Positions 1 to 5,945 of a DNA stretch of 5,945 nucleotides are shown piece by piece; positions within the stretch are counted from its first letter, which is position 1; each line of letters opens with the position of its first letter. The translations under genes were made by a program, and so were the position numbers. Origin of the DNA: Gammaproteobacteria bacterium (GTDB lineage Bacteria > Pseudomonadota > Gammaproteobacteria > Competibacterales > Competibacteraceae); contig JAIFNF010000042.1 in assembly GCA_020047885.1 (NCBI GenBank), positions 1-5,945 on the forward strand, given 5' to 3'. Below the pieces are notes generated by a model. The model saw nothing but the letters and a program-made list of their open reading frames with translations. It did not search any database and was not told the origin of the DNA.

Positions 1-57
1 CAGGCGGCAAAAAATTCAGAAGATGCAGTATTATTTGAAGAAGCAGCTACTGCATAA
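1..57 (+). other. Possible 3' end of an upstream reading frame
   Basis: A frame is open from the left edge to a TAA at 55-57 and reads QAAKNSEDAVLFEEAATA. The peptide is acidic at its end and has ordinary codon use, so it could be the C-terminus of a gene starting outside the window. Eighteen codons are too few to identify a family, and chance is a serious alternative. Confidence 0.2.
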
Positions 58-173
58 TTTTAGGAAATGGAGTTTTTCGACAGCCTCTTAGGCGTTGCTT
101 TGAAGTTATGAATTTCATTTCGGATTCAGTACTCAAAGCGTTACGAGAGGAAATGCAATATGCCGATGAGTGA
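39..173 (+). pseudogene. Possible remnant of a toxin gene 3' end
   Basis: A frame open from 39 to a TGA at 171-173 ends with ISDSVLKALREEMQYADE. This loosely resembles the C-terminal helix of RelE/HigB-type toxins, which often read 'NIS..EL.AL..L'. Its stop overlaps the start of the antitoxin-like gene: the ATG at 166 and the TGA at 171 fall within the string ATGAGTGA. That overlap is typical of toxin-first TA operons. No start codon and no toxin core are visible, so at most the last 20 or so codons survive. The assignment rests on position and a weak resemblance, and it is inference. Confidence 0.22.
145..150 (+). promoter_or_regulatory. Ribosome binding site of the antitoxin-like pseudogene
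   Basis: GAGAGG lies 9 nt before the ATG at 160. It supports 160 as the ancestral start and fits translational coupling with a preceding toxin frame that ends at 173. Confidence 0.45.
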
Positions 174-482
174 AGAAGCACTGCTTGAACGAGATGCCCA
201 ACGGAATGGAATATCGGACAAGAGTTATTGAACGCAGTACGCGATCTCAAGGCTGGGCGCTGGGCGCGGAAAACAACGTTTGAAACTTGGCCGGAAGGTA
301 CTGTTCACCGTCGCATCGAACGCCTGAATGGCGTCGTTGAGAACGAAGAAATTCTCATTGGCGTTTCTAGGCGTACCCTGGAAAATTGGGAGTAAGGCCG
401 ATCGGAACCCACGGGCGCTGCTCGTGTTTTGTTAAAACTGGCTGCCTGCTTTCCGGACACAATTGAGCGTTTGAGCGCATAG
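160..482 (+). pseudogene. Broken HTH antitoxin-like regulator (type II TA type)
   Basis: The gene starts at ATG 160 (or 166) behind a good Shine-Dalgarno, GAGAGG at 145-150. The first frame reads MPMSEEALLERDAQRN and then shifts. The second frame continues from 213 with IGQELLNAVRDLKAG, then RRTLENWE, a TAA at 393-395, and GRSEPTGAARVLLKLAACF before TAG at 480-482. The pattern 'vR..KAG...VS.RTL.NWEQGRR.PtGaAr.LL' is typical of Cro/C1-type HTH antitoxins and related small regulators. Two lesions are visible. GGAAT is duplicated in tandem at 203-212, and removing one copy restores the frame exactly. The TAA at 393 sits where the family has Gln (CAA to TAA). The HTH is also short: the recognition helix (VSRRTLENWE) is present, but the usual 'LSQ.eFA' helix before it is missing. 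In a live system the product would neutralise a cognate toxin and repress the operon. Here it cannot make a full protein without recoding. Confidence 0.7.
203..212 (+). repeat. 5-bp tandem duplication (GGAAT x2) causing a frameshift
   Basis: GGAAT occurs at 203-207 and again at 208-212. Deleting either copy joins the N-terminal frame (ending AQRN) to the downstream frame (IGQELL) with no residue lost. This makes it the likely frameshifting event in the antitoxin-like gene, probably produced by replication slippage. Confidence 0.6.
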
Positions 483-643
483 CCACAAACGACTGGGACA
501 GAAAGGATCAACACGCCTGCGTGGGCGAGTCACATCGATAACCATCCGGGGATTTCGTAGCCTGCAATAGGTCGAGTCGCTTGCTTTACCTCGGTTAGCG
601 GTTCTGATTTGCGACCCTGCGCTGGCTGGCGGAACATTTCCGG
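483..643. other. Short stretch without a recognisable gene
   Basis: This stretch separates the broken antitoxin-like gene from the orphan frame. All three + frames are interrupted, and the - frame covering 530-838 has a composition typical of an antisense shadow (rich in Q, P, R and H). I see no promoter, hairpin or repeat worth calling. From 608 onward the + frame of the next entry is already open. Confidence 0.4.
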
Positions 644-901
644 TTGATCACAGTGGGGATTTGGTGGCTGGGAGCGACGTTTAAAACCACCCTGTTTCGC
701 AGCGACGATCCGGCTGTCGTGCTCGGTCAGGCTTATGGCCTGCTGGTCGGACAGATTTTGCCCTTCCTGAACGCCGGGGATCGGCTGCTGGTGCACCCCG
801 GTTTGCGTTCCGAACCCGTCAATTTGCCAGCCCAACAACGGATCACAGCGGCCATGTGGTTCTTCTTCCGCCTCTGGCGCGAACGCCCACCGCGTGCCTA
901 G
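644..901 (+). CDS. Hypothetical protein, possibly a 3' gene fragment
   Basis: I do not recognise this protein. From a TTG at 644 it would be 85 residues, and the same frame is open back to 608, just after a TGA at 605-607. The codons look used: third positions favour C and G, and the peptide is rich in Trp, Phe, Leu and Arg. Visible parts are a Trp-rich start (GIWWLGATFKTTLF), a hydrophobic stretch with Gly and Gln (VVLGQAYGLLVGQILPFL), and an amphipathic aromatic-basic tail (AAMWFFFRLWRERPPRA). GGCGGAA about 9 nt before the TTG could serve as a weak ribosome site. Sensible sequence continues upstream of the TTG (TLRWLAEHFR), which hints that this is the C-terminal part of a longer gene whose front was lost. 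That would fit the decayed neighbourhood. It converges on the DAHP synthase gene, 49 bp away. Confidence 0.4.
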   Translation: MITVGIWWLGATFKTTLFRSDDPAVVLGQAYGLLVGQILPFLNAGDRLLVHPGLRSEPVNLPAQQRITAAMWFFFRLWRERPPRA

Positions 902-950
902 GCCGCCATCCTAAGACTTTGGGGTTGACCCTTGACCGTTTGGATTGTGT

Positions 951-2060
951 TTAATGCCGCGCTGCCAGCGCCTGACGCTGCTGGTAGCACTGCCAGGCTA
1001 GTGTGATGTCTTCGAGGAACCAGTCCAGTTCGCTCATCAGCATCGCCTGGGGTCCATCGACCAGCGCCTTGGCCGGTTCTGGATGGAAATCGACCAGCAC
1101 CATATTGGCACCTGTCACTACGCCTTGAGCCGCGGCATGCATCAGATCGAGGATGCCATCCAGCGAACGTTCGCGGGTGCCTACCGAATGCGAAGGATCG
1201 ATACAGACCGGCATTCGGGTCAGGCGCTTGAGTACCGGAACGTGGCTGAAGTCCACCAGATTCCGGTGCGGATCGCCCATGTTGGTTTTGATCCCGCGCA
1301 GGCAGAAGACTACTCGTGAATTGCCTTCGCTGGCCAGGTATTCCGCGGCATTGAGCGACTCGTTCAGGGTTATGCCGAAGCCGCGTTTGAACAATACCGG
1401 AAACTCTTGCTGGCGACCCACGGACTTGAGTAACTCAAAATTCTGGGTATTGCGCGTGCCAATCTGCACCATGACGCCGGTGGGTTGGCCGGTTTGTTCC
1501 AGGCATTTGTGAATTTCCTCGACATGGCTTTCATGTGTGACCTCCATGGCAATAACTTTGATGCCATACCTTCCAGCCAGTTCAAATACATAAGGCAGAC
1601 AGGATTTGCCGTGGCCCTGAAAGGAATAGGGATTAGTGCGGGGTTTGTAAGCGCCCATCCGGGTGCAAACCTGGCCGCGTTCGTGCAGAGCCTTCAGCAT
1701 GATTTCGACATGTTCTGGCGTATCGACAGCGCATAGCCCGGCAAAGATGTTCAGGTTGTCCTGATTGAATGTCACGCCGTTGTATTCGAAGCCACTGGCT
1801 CGCTGTTCGTCGCGGTGCCGACCCAGAATCCGGTATTCTTCGGAAATGCGGATGACCCGTTCGACTCCGGGGAGTGCGTGAATGTCTTCAATGGATAGCG
1901 TTTTGGTGTCGCCAATCAGGTAGATTTCAGTCAAGTCTTGCTGGGTGCCCTGTACCTTGTGCGCCCGGGCGGCGATGCCGGGTAGTCGGGATAGATGATC
2001 CAGAGCCTGCTGGTACTCTGGAGAGTTTTCGGTGATGTTGGGTTCCAGAATGACAATCAT
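951..2060 (-). CDS. aroF: 3-deoxy-7-phosphoheptulonate (DAHP) synthase, type I-beta
   Basis: This enzyme condenses phosphoenolpyruvate and erythrose 4-phosphate into DAHP, the entry step of the shikimate pathway, in the cytoplasm. The 369-residue protein has the Thermotoga/Bacillus-type layout. Residues 1-75 form a ferredoxin-like regulatory domain, known in the family to mediate feedback inhibition by aromatic amino acids. The TIM barrel follows. Visible motifs are KPRT at 139-142 followed by PYSFQG (erythrose 4-phosphate side), IGTRNTQNF at 200-208, KRG at 225-227, LRG at 254-256 and DPSH at 288-291. Metal-ligand positions are Cys110, His291, Asp324 and Asp335. Position 324 is normally Glu in the families I know. 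AGLC replaces the usual AGPC around the metal Cys, and the stretch between MEV and QIGTRN (172-203) is about 8 residues longer than in the Thermotoga enzyme as I recall it. The ATG at 2060 is supported by an upstream AGGAA. The family call is firm; the symbol follows family convention only, and no other aromatic-pathway gene is adjacent. Confidence 0.93.
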   Translation of the reverse strand: MIVILEPNITENSPEYQQALDHLSRLPGIAARAHKVQGTQQDLTEIYLIGDTKTLSIEDIHALPGVERVIRISEEYRILGRHRDEQRASGFEYNGVTFNQDNLNIFAGLCAVDTPEHVEIMLKALHERGQVCTRMGAYKPRTNPYSFQGHGKSCLPYVFELAGRYGIKVIAMEVTHESHVEEIHKCLEQTGQPTGVMVQIGTRNTQNFELLKSVGRQQEFPVLFKRGFGITLNESLNAAEYLASEGNSRVVFCLRGIKTNMGDPHRNLVDFSHVPVLKRLTRMPVCIDPSHSVGTRERSLDGILDLMHAAAQGVVTGANMVLVDFHPEPAKALVDGPQAMLMSELDWFLEDITLAWQCYQQRQALAARH

Positions 2061-2070
2061 ACAAGTTTCG

Positions 2071-2076
2071 TTCCTG
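2071..2076 (-). promoter_or_regulatory. Ribosome binding site of the DAHP synthase gene
   Basis: On the minus strand CAGGAA lies 10 nt before the ATG at 2058-2060. It supports this start, which also gives the family-typical N-terminus MIVILEPN. Confidence 0.55.
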
Positions 2077-2113
2077 CGTGGTCGTTGGTTCGTAGGGTTG
2101 CAGCGGGTGTTCA

Positions 2114-4848
<2,735 letters not shown>

Positions 4849-4879
4849 TTAGATGATGATATAAAAAGAAGCCATTTTT

Positions 4880-4904
4880 AAAGCGGCTCATTTCGAGCCG
4901 CTTT
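4880..4904 (-). terminator. Hairpin terminator after the thiolase gene
   Basis: A perfect 10-bp stem (AAAGCGGCTC with GAGCCGCTTT) closes a 5-nt loop. It lies 28 nt past the thiolase stop codon on the minus strand. The stem is GC-rich in the middle. Downstream on the minus strand comes AAAAATGGC and then CTTCTTTTTAT, so the T-rich tract (4869-4861) begins about 10 nt after the stem rather than directly. Intrinsic termination is the natural reading, and it insulates serS from thiolase transcription. Confidence 0.7.
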
Positions 4905-4932
4905 GCTTCGATTAACGCGATTTAATCAACGA

Positions 4933-5945
4933 TCAGACATCGCGAGTCCACAGTGAAGCCATCGCCGGGCCAGTGCCGACGCACAGCGACGCGCCGCCGG
5001 TGCTCTTGCCCTGCCGCTCCAGTTCATAGTACAGGCTGACCACGATGCGCAGACCCGTCGATCCGACAGGATGTCCTAGGGCAATGCCCGATCCGTTGAA
5101 ATTGCAGATATCGGTGGTCAGGTTCATGCCATGGTCTTCCTTGAGCATCCGGCCCACGCCCAGCCACTGAGCGGCAAACGCTTCGTTGACTTCCCAGTAG
5201 TCGATGTCCCCGAACTTCAAACCGGCCTGACTCAGGCACTTGGGAATGGCCACTGCTGGCCCCAGTCCCATGACCGCTGCATCGATGCCCGCATTGCAGA
5301 TGCCAACCAACTTCATCAGCGGCTTGATGCCCATGGCCTTAGCCTTGGCCAGCGACATGACCACCACGGCGCTGGCACCGTCGTTGATGCTGGAGGCGTT
5401 GGCCGCCGTCACGACGCCATCTTTTTTGAAGGCTGGCGATAGTTTGGCGATTTTCTCCAAGCTGGCGTCAGGGATAAAGTTCTCATCAGTGTCGAAGAAC
5501 GTCGAACCCTTCTTGGATTTGAGTTCGACGGGCACGATCTCGCGCTTGAAGGTGCCTTCCTTGGTCGCGGTGGTGCAGCGGCTATGGCTGATCAGCGCCA
5601 GTTCGTCGCATTCCTGTCGGGTGATGCCGTATTTGGTCGCGACATTTTCGGCGGTCATGGCCATGTGGCCGGGCACCAGTTCATCGAACAGGCCATCGTG
5701 GATCATGCTGTCCTCGATATTGCCCTGCCCCATCCGGTAACCCATGCGTCCTTTGGGCAGCATGTAGGGTGCATTGGTCATGCTCTCCACGCCGACGACC
5801 AGACCGATTTCGGTTTGGCCGAGCATGATGTTATGACACGCGATTTCTAGCGCACGCATACCGGATGTGCAGTTCTGATTGACCGATACGGCGCTGCTGC
5901 GGTGGGGCAATCCGACCCGCATACTGACCTGCCGCGCCGGCAGTG
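4933..5945 (-). CDS. Thiolase (acetyl-CoA acetyltransferase family), 5' end outside the window
   Basis: Thiolases condense two acyl-CoA units (acetoacetyl-CoA synthesis, as for polyhydroxybutyrate) or cleave 3-ketoacyl-CoA in beta-oxidation, in the cytoplasm. About 337 residues are visible. The frame continues to the right edge as LPARQVSMRVGLP, which matches the family's 'PARQ' region, so the Met at 5922 is internal and roughly 60-65 N-terminal residues are missing. Counting from that Met, the nucleophilic Cys is C18 in NQNCTSGMRAL. NASSINDGAS lies at 175-184, NEAF at 246-249, the active-site His is H284 in ALGHPVGSTG, and the second catalytic Cys is C314 in CVGTGPAMA. All catalytic residues are present. 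The last motif departs from the common CxGGGxG form, which suggests a distinct subfamily. Whether it is degradative or biosynthetic cannot be settled from sequence alone, so no symbol is given. It ends with TGA at 4933-4935, 28 nt before a hairpin terminator. Confidence 0.93.
   Translation of the reverse strand, partial: LPARQVSMRVGLPHRSSAVSVNQNCTSGMRALEIACHNIMLGQTEIGLVVGVESMTNAPYMLPKGRMGYRMGQGNIEDSMIHDGLFDELVPGHMAMTAENVATKYGITRQECDELALISHSRCTTATKEGTFKREIVPVELKSKKGSTFFDTDENFIPDASLEKIAKLSPAFKKDGVVTAANASSINDGASAVVVMSLAKAKAMGIKPLMKLVGICNAGIDAAVMGLGPAVAIPKCLSQAGLKFGDIDYWEVNEAFAAQWLGVGRMLKEDHGMNLTTDICNFNGSGIALGHPVGSTGLRIVVSLYYELERQGKSTGGASLCVGTGPAMASLWTRDV

Noticed and set aside
253..266. Tandem CTGGGCG heptamer in the antitoxin-like gene
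   Set aside because: Treating it as an insertion would break the frame that the GGAAT repair restores, so it is more likely native coding sequence (KAGRWARK).
484..570. A + frame ending ITIRGFRSLQ before a TAG, resembling the start of RecF/AAA-type ATPases
   Set aside because: The match is about ten residues, has no start codon with a ribosome site, and stops at once, so chance is more likely than a gene remnant.
530..838. Minus-strand 102-codon frame
   Set aside because: It is opposite the better-looking + frame at 608-901, is rich in Q, P, R and H as antisense shadows are, and matches nothing I know.
925..937. Direct repeat TTGACC-C-TTGACC between the orphan frame and the DAHP synthase gene
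   Set aside because: Two 6-bp copies are too little to claim an operator. The site is downstream of both flanking genes, and no hairpin with a T-tract forms there.
5240..5740. Plus-strand 166-codon frame within the thiolase gene
   Set aside because: It lies opposite conserved thiolase motifs, has no ribosome site I can defend, and shows composition expected of an antisense shadow.

Overview
The window looks like gammaproteobacterial chromosome with moderately high GC. The best-preserved genes (serS, a type I-beta DAHP synthase, a NorM-type MATE exporter and a biosynthetic/beta-oxidation-type thiolase) are housekeeping or common accessory genes. No marker allows a genus call; an environmental gammaproteobacterium of the Chromatiales/Competibacter kind is my guess only.

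Positions 1-950 form a decayed accessory strip. It holds the remains of a type II toxin-antitoxin type operon on the + strand. The clearest piece is an HTH antitoxin-like gene (160-482) broken by a 5-bp tandem duplication and an in-frame stop. A possible toxin tail sits just upstream. It is followed by a short gene-free stretch and an orphan reading frame (608/644-901) that looks coding but that I do not recognise.

Positions 951-5945 are compact and mostly intact. A DAHP synthase (2060-951, -) makes the first committed intermediate of aromatic amino acid synthesis. It is divergent from a MATE multidrug/cation antiporter (2114-3487, +), with only about 50-90 bp between them. The MATE gene runs tail-to-tail into serS (4751-3468, -), and their 3' ends overlap by 20 bp. 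serS has its own plausible promoter (a perfect TATAAT) in the gap behind it. A strong hairpin in the same gap ends the thiolase gene (5945-4933, -), which enters from the right edge and lacks its N-terminus here.

The main genes do not form one pathway: they are three or four separate transcription units. I found no CRISPR array, tRNA, rRNA, insertion sequence or convincing new system. The points most worth a second look are the stepwise decay of the antitoxin gene, the Glu-to-Asp change at a metal-ligand position of the DAHP synthase, and the orphan frame at 608-901.
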